From Pholis gunnellus (lineage: Eukaryota > Chordata > Actinopteri > Perciformes > Pholidae): DNA of 64,000 nt. Positions 24,095-37,731 of the stretch are shown here, piece by piece. The first letter of the stretch is position 1. Each line of letters opens with the position of its first letter. The notes under the pieces were generated by a model. That model did no database searches. It saw nothing but the letters and a program-made list of their open reading frames with translations, and was not told the DNA's origin. The DNA lies in contig OU342817.1 in assembly GCA_910591455.2 (NCBI GenBank), positions 11,256,415-11,320,414 of the forward strand, written 5' to 3'. The translations under genes and the position numbers were made by a program.

Positions 24095-27000
24095 GTCAGT
24101 TGTATAAAATGCCTGGTGATGATTGTGACGCCTGGTTCCCTCCCACACACACACACACACACTACGCACTTGCCCACCCGCCTGCCTTCCTTATCTCCCC
24201 CCTCCAGTGTCTGTGTGTGGCCCCCTGTGTCCTTCTTAAACGCCATGATGTATTTGGACACCACAACTCCTAATACAAGCAATTCCCTGTTCCCTGCGTC
24301 TGCCTTTTAACTTCCACTCCATGTGCTGCACACCAACATCTTCACAGTCACACACACACACACACACACTTACACTAAGGCACGAATGAAAACAAATGTC
24401 CATCCACTAACCAAAAGCGGAGAACAAATAGCCATGTATGTTATTTGTGCAAAACACACACAAACATATATATGTATCTTTGTGAGGGCACAATATTGAC
24501 TCACCTCCTCTGAGGCTTCATCATAACTGCAACATGCCAAACTCCAACCTTTACCCTAACCTATAGCATTAAGGCAGGAATGGAATATTATATTAATATT
24601 TTCTTTAATCAACTGAAAATAAGACTTGTTGTGTTTTCGTTAGCTTAGAATGAGACGTTTTTATCTATATGTAGCAAGCCGCCTTATTTCTACAGTAGCC
24701 CGGAAAGGACAAACCAAACACATTACATTTACATTTTCACGTCGGCCACCACACGCTTGGCACACTTCAGAAGTTTCAGTTGGTTGCCATCTAAAACTTC
24801 ACTGCTAGATGCCGCCAAACCTTCACACTGCACCCTTAAGACTCTACAATGGGAAGAATTCACAGTATACACACTCAGCCGCACACAAATTCACTTCAGA
24901 TAATAAGGTTTTCATCTCAACTTTAAAAACCAGCCTCTTTTTGCCTATTCAAGCCCATCTAATTCTACCAAAGTATAGGTTTCATTACCACAATAGGACC
25001 ATTAATGTAAAAGACAGGACTATGTTATGAGTGTCTTTACCTTGTTCACACTGGAATTGCAAAAGAGTGTAAAAAATACAGCATTAAGACGTTTCTGATG
25101 AGAGAAGAAGAAAGAAACACTGCATGACAGTACTGAGCTTGTTCCTAGAATGGCATTAAATTGGTTCATCCAAAAGTAAATTTGTCTGATGCAACGGGCA
25201 CACTGAAGCCGAATGGAAAAAGACACGAGAATTGTTTTTTTTTCTGCTTTTCAAAAATGCAAAACAGTGTCTCATCAGTCGCTCAGATTGCCCATAGCTT
25301 CTCAGTTGGACTCAGTGCATCCATGGAAAAGGATTGCCAGTGGGGAGATTAGTTGTCAATCACTCACAGAGACATGAAGTCAACTACATACCATTTGTGT
25401 TCACTTATATAATTCACACGTGACTGAATGGGAAGTGGAATTGAATAGTTCAGAGAATGCTCAGAGGCTGGAGATGAACAGAGAAATTCTGCAGATAACT
25501 GAGTGGATGATTGTTTCTCGAAGCACTTTGATAATCAATGAATTTACTAAGAAAGACACGAAGAAAATGCTGCAATTTCAACAAACGTTTGATTTGTGTA
25601 GAAAGCATGCATGTGTAGAAAAGCTACTGCTTAAAGGGTGCTTGAAAAATGAAAAGGTTTTACAATTGGGTGGTGGGTGTTGGCCTGTGTGGGATTATGA
25701 CATAACATGCTTGTAGGTAATATCTGAGCGTGCCTGTTCAATCAAATTAATTTCTAGCAGATCCTTATGTGTTGAGGGCCAAAGCGCGTCTGTTTTTACA
25801 CGGAGCACAATGTGCATGTGACCAAACTCACACTTATATAAGTGACCCTTTTTGTGTCTGTAACAATTGCTGATGCAGCTCAAAGTCAGTGAGGTGAACA
25901 AATGGCTAAATCACTGCATCCTCCCACATGGTCCGGTTTATGGCGGTAAAACACGGCTCCGGTTTGCTTGTCCTTGCTCTACTGTTGACAGATGAGGGAC
26001 TCAGTAACAGCTTGTCCGTCGTGCACACGGACAACACACATGTACACACAAGCACGTGCACGTTCATGTGCACTCTGAATATGTGCACAGACCGATAAAT
26101 AACAACACAAAGCATAAAAATGTACCTGGCACCACTCCACACACACACACACACACTCACACACACACACACACACTCAACCATTTGGCCTAAAAGCTTC
26201 GTCTCTCCAAAAAAGCTTTTATTGCTCCACCATCTCTCTGCACAGATGTGCTGTACTCGCTTCACCTTTGTTTTGTTTGTCTGTTGCCTTTTTCTCCTCA
26301 TGACTTATCGTATTGATATTTCTGGTTTTATTCTTACATAATGGTTAAGTTTTTTAAATCTTTGCATTGTGTTAGATGCTTAATGCATTTCAAATTCATA
26401 CTTATTGAAGTATTAATCTGTTTGATTTTCTGAGTATTCGCCGACATTTTGTTGTTGTTTGTTTTTTTTGACCGCTTTATTTTTCTGTTTTTTTTGGCCT
26501 CAACATATCAAAGTCTTTAAAGTTGTTATCGAACATGTTCTCAAAAAGTTGACTATTTACACACCCAGCAACATTAGCATTATTTCAGATTCAGGTGTTT
26601 TGGTCATATTCACTCTCCTTTACGCAGTTTTTGGTCTCCACCAACTGCTGAGTAGAATGGCTCTGGCTCTTTAGAGTCTAAATGTGCCCCTATGTTCACC
26701 AGCTCGTTGCTAACTGTGTCTGTCTGCCGTTTGGTGTTGGGCAGGTAGTGTACAAAAGGTTTTTGGCTGAAAACAGCTGCCTGCTCAGCTGGAAACGATG
26801 TTGATGAGATTAGACTGGTGAGACTGAATCAAAACAGTAAAGTTGCACGGCCCGGAAAACCAAATCCAAACTCTGTAGAGCGGAGGGGACCTGCACAGAC
26901 GGGTGATAATTATCTGTGGGTTTGTCACTACTACCGATACCGTTCATATTACACATAGTTATTCACATAAGAATATTGAACACTGCAGCTTTAAGTGAAG

Positions 27001-30000
27001 TTGGCTTGGCCAATGTCTGGTCTGTGTTCTGAGCTCTTCACCTTTTTTACCTGATGGTGAACTCGTTTCAACTTTTTCTATCGATATCCAAATTTCAACC
27101 TCCAAACCTTCCAGGTGAATGACACCAAAACAAAAACTATGGCTGACTGCGACAACCTGATTTTTACCTGAACATATCTACAGAGAAAAGGTTGTTTTCC
27201 TTAACCAGCTACCCAATTACACATCAACATATTTTGACATCACTATACATGCAGGTCAGGTAGGAACGTCACAAGTAGGAACTGCGACTTTGAGTGGCTT
27301 TCCACTGTACTTTTCAATCAACCCGGCCTCACTTCCAACTGGTCAAATGCCCACGGTTGGACTGATGCACCAGGCTTTCAACTAACTCCAATATAAAACA
27401 CACTTGCGTAGATCATTACAAGACAGTCAGAGCAACTGACGTAGCACAAATAACGATACACTGCCCGTGAGAGGGGTAGCTAAAGCGTCATAGTTAGAAG
27501 CTTAGGGCCACTGACCAAGCGTCGGTATTTGTCGAGTTGGAAGTGACGACGTGTTCTGAGTTGAGTTCTGAGTTTTCTGGAACGCAGCATCTACAAGTTT
27601 GTGGTGTAGAGTTAGAAGGAAGTGAGCCTACCAGACCTTCAAAGCCCGCTCATCAGCTGCTATTAGCCGCTTTAGATTGAAAATCCACTCGCTCACTCAC
27701 GCGTTCTGAAATGAACTAGATAATAAAGCTTTGCCTTTTTACTGCTGCACTGCAATTCAGTTGCAGTTAGGGATTGTTCTTTTTTTGGTGGATTTAAGAG
27801 ACCTGATATCCAACACCTTTGTGTTATCTGCTTAAAATCAAACCCATAACAAAAAAGAAACAAGAAGACAAACACGGACATTGTGGAAATGATTTTGTAC
27901 ATTTGGTTGTCTCATATGTTGCAGTATCTGACTTCTCTTTGACTGCAGATTTCTGCATTTCAGTAATTAAGTCCCTTCCTGATCACAATTGCTTTACCAT
28001 ACAATAGAAATACAACTTATAATTTAAATAATGCTTTCAATCATGTTTGCAATTCTGAATTACCAATCTGAAGGAAGTCTCTGCAAGCTGCTGTTTGCCA
28101 TGCTGTACAACTGAAACCAGTCATCGTGATGAAACGTGATAAAATCATACAACCTTTTCACGTGAGACTCCACACGGCAGCATCTGTGAATACAGATGAG
28201 GAGACACACATATAACAGATATCATTCAATGAAACGATATAATTCATATCCAACAGCATGGCGGCTTTTGTGAGAAGTTATGTAATTGCAAATGATATGA
28301 TCTGAATGTGCAATGCAGCTCAGGCCCTTCTTTGTAACCACAGTGTCATTAAACAATTAAATAATATTTGACATTGTGTCCACTGTGGTAGATAGTTGCT
28401 CCATTTCTAATGACAGTGTTTATTAGACTGAGACTTAATTCTGTTCATTAATCTTTGATTTAAATCAGTAATAAAAGTCTATCCCGATATTTGGAATAGA
28501 CGGAAACTCCTTGCAAATAATAAGAACCTTTTCTAAACCTTTCACACAGACACAGAAAAAAGCACATCGACAACTGAGAAAAGATTTTAAAAAATGACAG
28601 CGTCAGAGTCTCCTGAGAGACTATTTCATCAACAAAGAGTATAGTTTGAGACCTTGAATTTATAGCAGGAAGCCGGATGGCCAAAGAGCTTGGTGGCTTT
28701 TCAATAGATCTAAACAAAATGTAAGGGCCATTCATGCTTTATATGAGAGAAAATGTATCTAAAAGTCAAGTCTGAAAGCCACTGCACAATGTTATGGATG
28801 GACAATATAAACATATACAGTATATACGTTGTATACCTTCTGCAGATTAAATAAATAGATATAAAATGTTAGAGGTGCTAGTAGGGTTTTTAAGCTTGGA
28901 CAAAGCTAGGCTAGCTGCTTTCCCATGTGTCCTGTCTTTGTGCTAAGCTAAGCGGCTGCTGCCATACAGACTTGGGAGTGGCTTCGATCTTCTCATCAAA
29001 CTCCAGGCAATAAAGCAAATATGTGCACAATTACAAGAAATTAATGCATTTTGTGACTCTTCTTAGCATCAAACTCTCTTTTGCGAAACAGCAAAATCTT
29101 GCAGGACAATGATTAATAACGGAAGGAATGGGTTAAGGTTCAGTTCGGCATCGTGAACATAATTATGTTAAATATTTAACAATATCTGTCTAAATAAACG
29201 AGTGCTATGGCTGGATGCCTGTGGAACTCTGTGCCATGCATGAGCTGTTTTTGAGAGTTTTCAAATAAGAAACTCAATCATGCAAATACAACAGACAGTC
29301 AAACTCATTTCAATGGGTCTAATGTTATGGCGGCGCGGTGACGGTTTGAATCTTGATGTCTTGTTAGTGCAGAAAACAACTCCGCAGCCATGAACACATC
29401 GCATTACAGATCCCGTATCTAATAAACAACAGGAATAATGCAGGTCACCACCGTGAGTGAAATACTCACACCACATATTTTGCTTGCTCTTGCAGGAGGT
29501 TAAGTACATCCAGTTTCCCGGAGAGCTGCTGATGAGGATGTTGAAAATGTTAATTTTGCCCCTCGTCGTATCCAGGTAAGAGCAACACAACTCCACACAC
29601 ATAATAGAATTAAAAAGAGGAACGTAAATCAGAAAGAATTATAGATTTGCTTTGAAATTCTTATCACTATCACCTGCGGTTCTGCAGTTTTATTGTATTG
29701 CATCGTCAACGCTGAAATGGTTTGAGCCAAATGAAACTAAATGAAACTGAACGACAAGGCAGACATATCTGTAGTCACTGGTATCACTCTCCTCAACCTA
29801 TAGATATAATGTGGAGTGTGATGCATTATTTGGCCGAATAATTTGGCAGGAAGCACGCTTTTGCCTCTGGCAGCAGTTAGTTCTGCTGCAGTATGTTCTG
29901 CTGAGAGCATTGAGACTGAAGTGTTTTACTTTGTAGTGACGTCAGAAAGAATTTATTATGAATGTTTGACTTTACATATGAAGAGCCCTGTACTACACGG

Positions 30001-32365
30001 AATAGCAGAGAGTGTAGCCATTTGAGAAATGACAGTCCATGATAAGAAATGTCCCGATATTAATGTGAATTAGTTTGAAGTGCTTTTGACATTGCCTCAG
30101 AGACACTTTGCAACACACTTGTTGCAAAGTGTTTGTGGTGCTTGATGACAAAAACAGGTCACGCACCATCTGGTGACAGCGCTGACTTTAGTTGATTATT
30201 TCAATATTATTCCACAACCACCATCAGACTCGTCTTATTGGAAAGGCGTTCTGGGAAATGTAGGACATTACTGTTAAAACACAAGATAAGGCTGATTCAT
30301 TTGTGAAGCACCTTTCAAAAACAAGGCAATTGAAAGTGCTTTACACAAGACATGAAAACAAAAAGGTATAAAGACAAGATATAAAAGAAACACAAGTCGA
30401 TATAAAAAGACAGGATTTAAAAAGAGAATATAATAGAAGATACAAATGAGCTAAGATTGAATAAAATGGATTAAAGTGGATTTAAAGATCAGTTACATTG
30501 CAGTGCAAGGTATTAATGAATAGTTCTGAATTTGATTTAATGAAAGGCAGTGATGTAAATGTGCTATTAACCAACCTGCTATATATTAATGACTAAATAA
30601 AATTAGGTTTCGAAATGTTGAAAAAAAATAAGCAGTATTGTCTGCTTGTCCGCTGAAGACTCTTAAAAGTTACAAATGTACAGTTACAGTATATACAACA
30701 TGTTGGCCATCTCACTGCTGCTGCAGTTTGGTTGTGACGCTCCACACAATGTATCCACCATTTAACAGCCGCAACATAAGCGACGGAGTAGGTTGAACTA
30801 CCACACGCAGGCCGCACGCTAACCCTCTCAAGTGCACACAGAGAGGGCTGGTGAGGAGGCAGACGGGGCCGGACGGCTGGTAAAATGACTGTATGGTGAT
30901 TAATGTAGATGAAAAGCACAACCTCGATGATATTTTGTTTTTCTGCACCCAATTACCTTTTTCAATATCAAGGATTAAAGGGAAATGTGTATGTAGAAGT
31001 AAACCTGTTGCCCTTTTAATGGCTTTGGATGCATTCTTAGAAGCGTAGAGTCTGCCAGATTTTCCAGTTTGACTATTTTAGGCCCAAAGCTCTTAGTTGC
31101 CTACATGAGGTCAGTGATGGCCACCACACAAAAACTCCCAAAACAAATCATGCAAAAGCACCGGTTACATGCTGGGTGCTTTGTGCAATAAGCTACTTAC
31201 AATCTGTGCAACAGCAAAGACTGGATGAGAAGTTAATCCTCCCTCCGTCACTCTGCCCGTCTCTCTCGGTCTCCCTCTGTCTGTCTCTCTGCCTCTATCT
31301 TTCTGTGCTTCTGTGTCTGCCTCTTGCATCTTTCTTTTTCTGTCTTAATCTATGTTGTTTAAACAAAAGGCAAAGGGCAGTAAGACTCCTTATCTGTGCA
31401 TGTATTCATGCTAGTGGTCCACTCTCCCAGTTTCACAGATTCAGAGCAGATCACTTCGGTGCGGGTCTCCTGCCAAACAGGAGGCACGTGAGGACAAGCG
31501 ACGTTAATTACATCTAATCTGAAACATGCATGTAGGCAGGGCGCCAAACCCAGCCGGGTTAAACATCATTTCAGCAGTTCAGTGAACGTAAAGGCAATCG
31601 GGGCAAACATTCCACAGGCTGCTGGAGCTTCTGTTGAGTCTGAAACACACGATGTGTTCTTGGTGCCTTCCTTTGACTCGTTTGAGGTAAGAATGGACAA
31701 TGACGGTGGAAGGCAAGGCGCTTCACAGAGGATTCGGGGCATATCTGCATATCTTTGCAAACCTCTGCAGACACGCACGTCAATCTCATCCTCAATGCAT
31801 GAAACACAGTCTTGATCGATATCCTGCTTTTCTCTCTCCGTCTTTCTCTTCTGCGAGACCAACTCATGACAGCAGAGTGTATCTAGATTGGGACGCAAAG
31901 CCCGGCTGGTTGACATGGTGCATGGTACAGTAGGGCTTATCTAGGGGTGAATATCCGCCCCAGCCCTATAGCCTGACTGTCCCTATTTTTCCCCCCCTCC
32001 TAGCACCATCTGCGCACCAGCCGAAGCGGAAACCAGATTATCCCATGTCCACGTCACGCAGAATCAATGGGCACTCCACTTACCGCCTCCTTATGTTTCA
32101 GGTTTCTTTTATATTCACATATTAAATAGAGCTAGATTTTGATAAGAATACATTTTTATTCTTGGTTTTTTGGTTAAAGAAAGCATTAACATTTTGATAA
32201 AGCCCTCTTATTTACCAATGCTTTGACTGAGATCTGAAGGTCAAAGGTGAAAAGCAGTTTAATGATATGCAGCAGCTGCACAAACATATGGCTGATCCGA
32301 ACCGCATCAACTGATGTTAGGGTTGTAATGATGAGAATAATATCACAGATTAACGGTATTACATT

Positions 32366-32396
<31 letters not shown>

Positions 32397-35300
32397 GTTC
32401 CAAAGTATAACTAAAGCATGTTAGTTTATATGTAAGCAGCATCATGTCTCTACCTTTAACTCACAAGCTACTTTTGCGATACCGTGGATAACAACACGGT
32501 AGGATAACCGTCAATATTACCACGATACCGTTACAACCCTAAATGTGTCACTCTTGCTTTTGATGCTGAAGATGCTGTGACACAAGTGCCTCTTTCCAGA
32601 GTTGTGTTTCACTCCATGTATTTATCTGTATGTCCACGTGACTCTTAGTTTTTTCTCAGTCCGTCTCTCCTCATGTGGCTTTAAGCTGAATGCTCAGTCG
32701 CACACAGTGAAGAAGAAATAATTGGAAGATGAGCGTTGAGAGACAGATTTGAGTGGGTGTGTCCTGCAGGTTGTTTAGAAGGTTTTGAGGAATATGAATA
32801 TCATGTAGCCTGGAACATGTGTTATGAATATTTCTCTGACTAAAAGAACAAAATAGAAAACAACTGTGAGACAGCACTAATGTAGTGAATAGAGCATCAA
32901 AATGTCCATGTAGCCTTTGTCTCTTAACGCCGTGATGACTCAGAGGGGTCACCATGCGCCTAGTTGTCAGGCTGTGTGGTGCAGGTCACGATGTGTGTGT
33001 CTCTTCAGCTCAATGCAGCCTAATTAGTTTCGTTGGTTGTACTGCGAGATGACCCAAGTTCATTCTAAATTCCTTAAAGGTACGTCATTATAAGGCCATT
33101 CAGGAAGAATGTCTAATCAACTCGTGGACAGTGACACACATTTATAAACTGCAATACGCACTGGAGAGTACACAACGTCGAAGAATATAAAATTACAAGT
33201 AGGATCTCGTTAAAAGGAGGGCGTATAGCTAATTCGTTAAAAGGAATGTTTAACTCGTTATGAAACAGACTCAATGTAATACTGATGCCACTATGTGACC
33301 TACTATCAGCTGGAAGATTGGCTATTTCTATACGGTGATGGTGGATAATCGTAATGCCTGTCATCAAGTCTGATGTAGTTTTAGACCCCAAACACAGATG
33401 AAGAAGAGTTGATGATGCAGCAATAGAGTACAATGATTTAATGAGGAAAGTAGCTTACAGCAGGAAGGCCAAAAAACAGGCAGGGAACCTGGGGACAATC
33501 CAAAACACTAAGAATGCTAAACACGGAGTAAAACTAAACACAATGAGGCCTTGAATATAGAAACCAGCAGACGACCTGAAACAAACAAACTAAATACACA
33601 TGAGACTAATCAACTACATCAGGCAGGCAGAAGACAATTGCAGGAAGTAGAAACAAACATTACACATGGGCAGGGTAACTTTCAAAATAAAACAGGAAAC
33701 AGACTAAACAAAAATCCAAGTCCATGATCAGTCTATTCACAGCTGACTAGCCTGTTAGCGGTTAGCTCAAGAAGCTACAAAAGGTCACCAACTAGCCCAG
33801 AGAATAGTCATTACCGAGCCCAACCACAGCACAGTTGAGTTTTGTTTCTACAAGTTCTTCAATTGACTGCTGGAAATGTTTCTTAATGATGTTATTGTTT
33901 TTTTCTACGTTTCCGGGTATACAGAAACCCAGCATCTGACAGCGATGCCGGCTCAACAATTCAGGCAGCAGAGTTAGATGAACAAGAGGTTTATACTGAA
34001 TTGGTTTTCTTAATCTCGGCATACAGAGAGACTGAAAACACACACAGCAATGTACTGCCGGGCACAAAGGATTTCTCTGATCCCTCACTCTGATGGCCAT
34101 AAAACCGCACTGACCCAAACTATGAGCACAAAGCTCAACTGAGAAAGCAATCAATTGTTTATTAATTTCTTAGATCATGTCTGTTTTGTTGCTTAGTATT
34201 TTTCATTAAGCAATGGCAAAAAGACCCTCTCTTGGCTTCATCTTGATGTGGCCCGTTTGCCCACATCTCCAAAAGACTGGATCAGTACACGAATAATCGC
34301 CCACGTCATAAGCCTTGACCTTCATTTGAACTGTTTTTACAGACACTGACTTGTATTGAATTACTGATGAGTGTGTCATTAACAACTGATTTGGAAAGGC
34401 CTTGAAGGCAAAGTTTCTCATAGAAACCGGAACGACACGAGTCAATATATTTGAATTATTCATTCAATGTTGTGTCCTGGATTCCTGATATTTAATTTGT
34501 GTCCATTAGTAGTAACCATTTGTTGTAGTGATCTGCTTCTTTCCTACCACTACGGTATCCTGAATTGTAAAGCTGTTGATATAGTGCGACATCTAGAGAC
34601 TTTGAAAATCCCTGGAGCATCAAATGGTGAAACTGCCTTCATCAACGCGGCCTCTAGTGATCTGAGCTGCTGAAGCAAAGGCCACAGTGTCACAGACACA
34701 TTTCATGGATGTTATGGATAACCACACTCCAAGGAGCCTCGGCCTTCTCTTCTCTCATCTGGTCGAAGGATTACTGTAAATCTCTTGCTCAGCAAAGGTG
34801 CCGGACTGTAAGCCCCTTATGGTCAAACAATCTTTTGGCAGATCTACTATACGTGTGCTTGAAACCTCACGATCGAGGCAGCTATAAACATGGCATGTGA
34901 CGCAGTGTAATCTCACTTTACCTCAGATATCAGAGAGGATAGAGATCTCAATTTATATAGTCTGTGTTCAGTATCAGCAGGCAAGTTATTCAACTTCCTG
35001 TCAATATGAAGCAGAAGAATAATATTTGAATGGTGCTCTTGAGTGTGTGGCAGAATGTGCGTTTTATCGCCGCAGTTTTGCTGGAATGTGCAGAGGCCTG
35101 TTGAATCGTGTTTTTTTTTTTTTATTGTTATTCTACCTGCTTTGTTGTCATATAAATACATGTGACGGGTTCTTGTGAGTTTGTTCTTGTCATTGTGTTA
35201 ATTACATTGATTTTGACTATACGCATTGTCCGATAATGACGAAGCATCCCGTCACGCTGGCGTCATAGTGAGGTTATTAGGAGGTGGTTCAACTGTAGTA

Positions 35301-37669
35301 GGACAGCACTGAAGGCCCAGGTATAAAACACACGGCCCGCCACTGGGTTACATCATGGTTGGGCTTATAATAAGTACGTAAAGTAAAATGTTAAGAAATA
35401 TATTAGACTACAGAAAAATACATAACATCAAAATAACTCACCAACACTTTGGAACACAAACAACCAACCGTCTTCACTCCCTCGGACTCCCGGAGCATTT
35501 TCTCTGACTGTCTAATAATGATGTAGATGGATTTACAATGTAGTGCGTCTCATTAAGAAGCTAGAGAGTGCCTCGTGTGTCGATATTACACGCCAAGGGG
35601 CAAAGCGTCGGTATTTGACGCCCTGGGAATGAACAGTCTGGACAGACACAGTGAACAGCTAGCTGGTGAACATAGTGGAGCATTTAGCAGCTACAGAGCC
35701 AGAAATCTTGCTCAGGAGTTGGTGGAGACCGAAAACTGAACCACGGGGAGTGTTAGTTCACTCTGTTGGTGTGCACTACTTGTTGGCCAAGTTGCCAAGT
35801 GCAGGTTAAAGGAGTCACAAACCAAAATGGCCGGGGTACCATTGGCTACATAATATCGGAAAATACGATGTTTGACTGTGATATCATCATCAGATATAAA
35901 TGCACAGCGTGGGGAGGAGGAAGAGGAGGTCATGAGGTAAATCCCTGCAATAGCAAATGTAATCCCCCCCCCTTTGACCTCCTGGTTGCAGTTTCTGGTT
36001 TCCCAAAGAGCTGCTGTAAAAACTCAGCATCAAACATCTGGACATGTAATTCAGTTGAAACAGTTTGTCTGTCATTTCCCAGAAGATTGATGTTTTGTTG
36101 TGCCGTCAATCCACCTAAGCTTGACTTTCAACGTTCTGATTTTCCTGCTGGAGGTCGTCTAATCCCTGACCAGACCAGGACAAGCCCCCAAATGATCAGT
36201 GCTGCTGCTGCTGCACCTGTTGTCTGATATAACAAATGGAGCAAGGTGGTTTCACACAAGCTGTGTATCTTATTGACGTTGAAATTCCGGTCACATCACT
36301 CGGTTAAAGCGATAAACACACAGATATAGGTGGTGCACCCTTGAGAGTGAATTTCAAGAGTTTTTATGTTTAATAGATGGGAACAACATGTTGGGCAGAA
36401 TAGTTATAACTTGCAAGTCAGTCCACTGCCGTCTGTAATACCTTTGATAGGAATTCACACCGAGGCTAATCAAGCACACTTCCCTCAGCTCCTACCAAAG
36501 GAATGATTGGCCCCATAATAGCCCCATTTATAAACAACAATTTACTGCAAATTGCATTTATATAATCATCACACCTTGCTGTCATTCATGCAAAGCACAG
36601 TAACATAATGATGTTCAGCTGGGTAAGAATGCATCATAAGCGCTAAAAGATGCAATGCAAAGTTCACAGCCTGGAGAATTGAAAGAAGGCGTCCTTCAAG
36701 ATTGAGAGAAGTGAGACATTCATTAATAGAGAGCTGGTTTTAAATACATAATGATTCTTAGCCCTATTGAATTATAAGGAAGAAATACATTTTTGTAGCT
36801 CGACTTTGACTGACAAGATAAGGAACATACTGTAGCTGTGGGCTTGGTGCACTTCTTGTGTGCTTCTGTGTCTGCTTGAGCCGGTTCAGTTGGTCAGATA
36901 GCCTTTCTTTCTATTTGTGGCAGAAGTAAGTAGCAATCCCAATAGACCCATTTGAGGTTGCATTAATGCATTTTAGCTGGATATATAATTTGATAATTAT
37001 AAAAGGCTTTTTGGTTTGAAAGAAAATGATTTAAATCAAATTTTAGCTGGCATTATTTGTATTCACATGCACAGAAATAGCCTGTGTGCATGGAAAACAA
37101 ATCTGTCACACAGAAGGAGATTTCAATATTCTCATCAAACCTTCAGCAAGAAAGCAAATACAGGCGAGCATAACCCACGCATTCAGTTACTTGTGGCTAC
37201 ATTTCAGTCATGATTTCAATTTATTTTTCAAGGCTGATGTCCTACCTGGTCCAAAATGTGCTTAAATGATGTAGAAAAATGAATCTGGGACTGTTTGGAC
37301 AGTAGACTACATCGATACATTTTAGCTTCTCTGCTGCACATTTGATTGTATTGGTGCAGCTAAAGTCAGGCAGGGGAACATACTCTATGTTGTGATCCCA
37401 GGCTCCAAAGCTGTAATAAAAATATTCTGGGGCTGCAGTGCAGTAAAAACATTTCACTCTTTTTAAAGATGTAAACATTGAGCAGACTCATCCCCAATGT
37501 GACCGTGAAAGCCAGACATTACAGAGATGATAAATGGAGGGTTGGCAGGATGAGGTGGAGCACAGTGACTGCAGGGAAACGACTCAGCAGCCCCTTCCAA
37601 ACAGAAGCAGATTAGTTGAACAGGGAATCTTGTCATTCCAGCTCAAGAGACCCTGTTAAGATCTCTCCA

Positions 37670-37731
<62 letters not shown>

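Larger units (their letters stand above)
24095..29495 (+). other. slc1a7 intron 1
   Basis: Contains CA microsatellites, dispersed repeats at 24.60-24.84, 26.62-26.99 and 28.87-29.03 kb, and no other exon that I can support. Confidence 0.7.

Noticed and set aside
23762..24282. Proline-rich and glycine-rich frames over slc1a7 exon 1
   Set aside because: Translations of the poly-G/poly-C tracts; only the frame from 23954 to 24094 matches EAAT5.
35766..36227. 153-residue frame in slc1a7 intron 2
   Set aside because: Composition looks random, no recognisable domain, overlapping a dispersed repeat.
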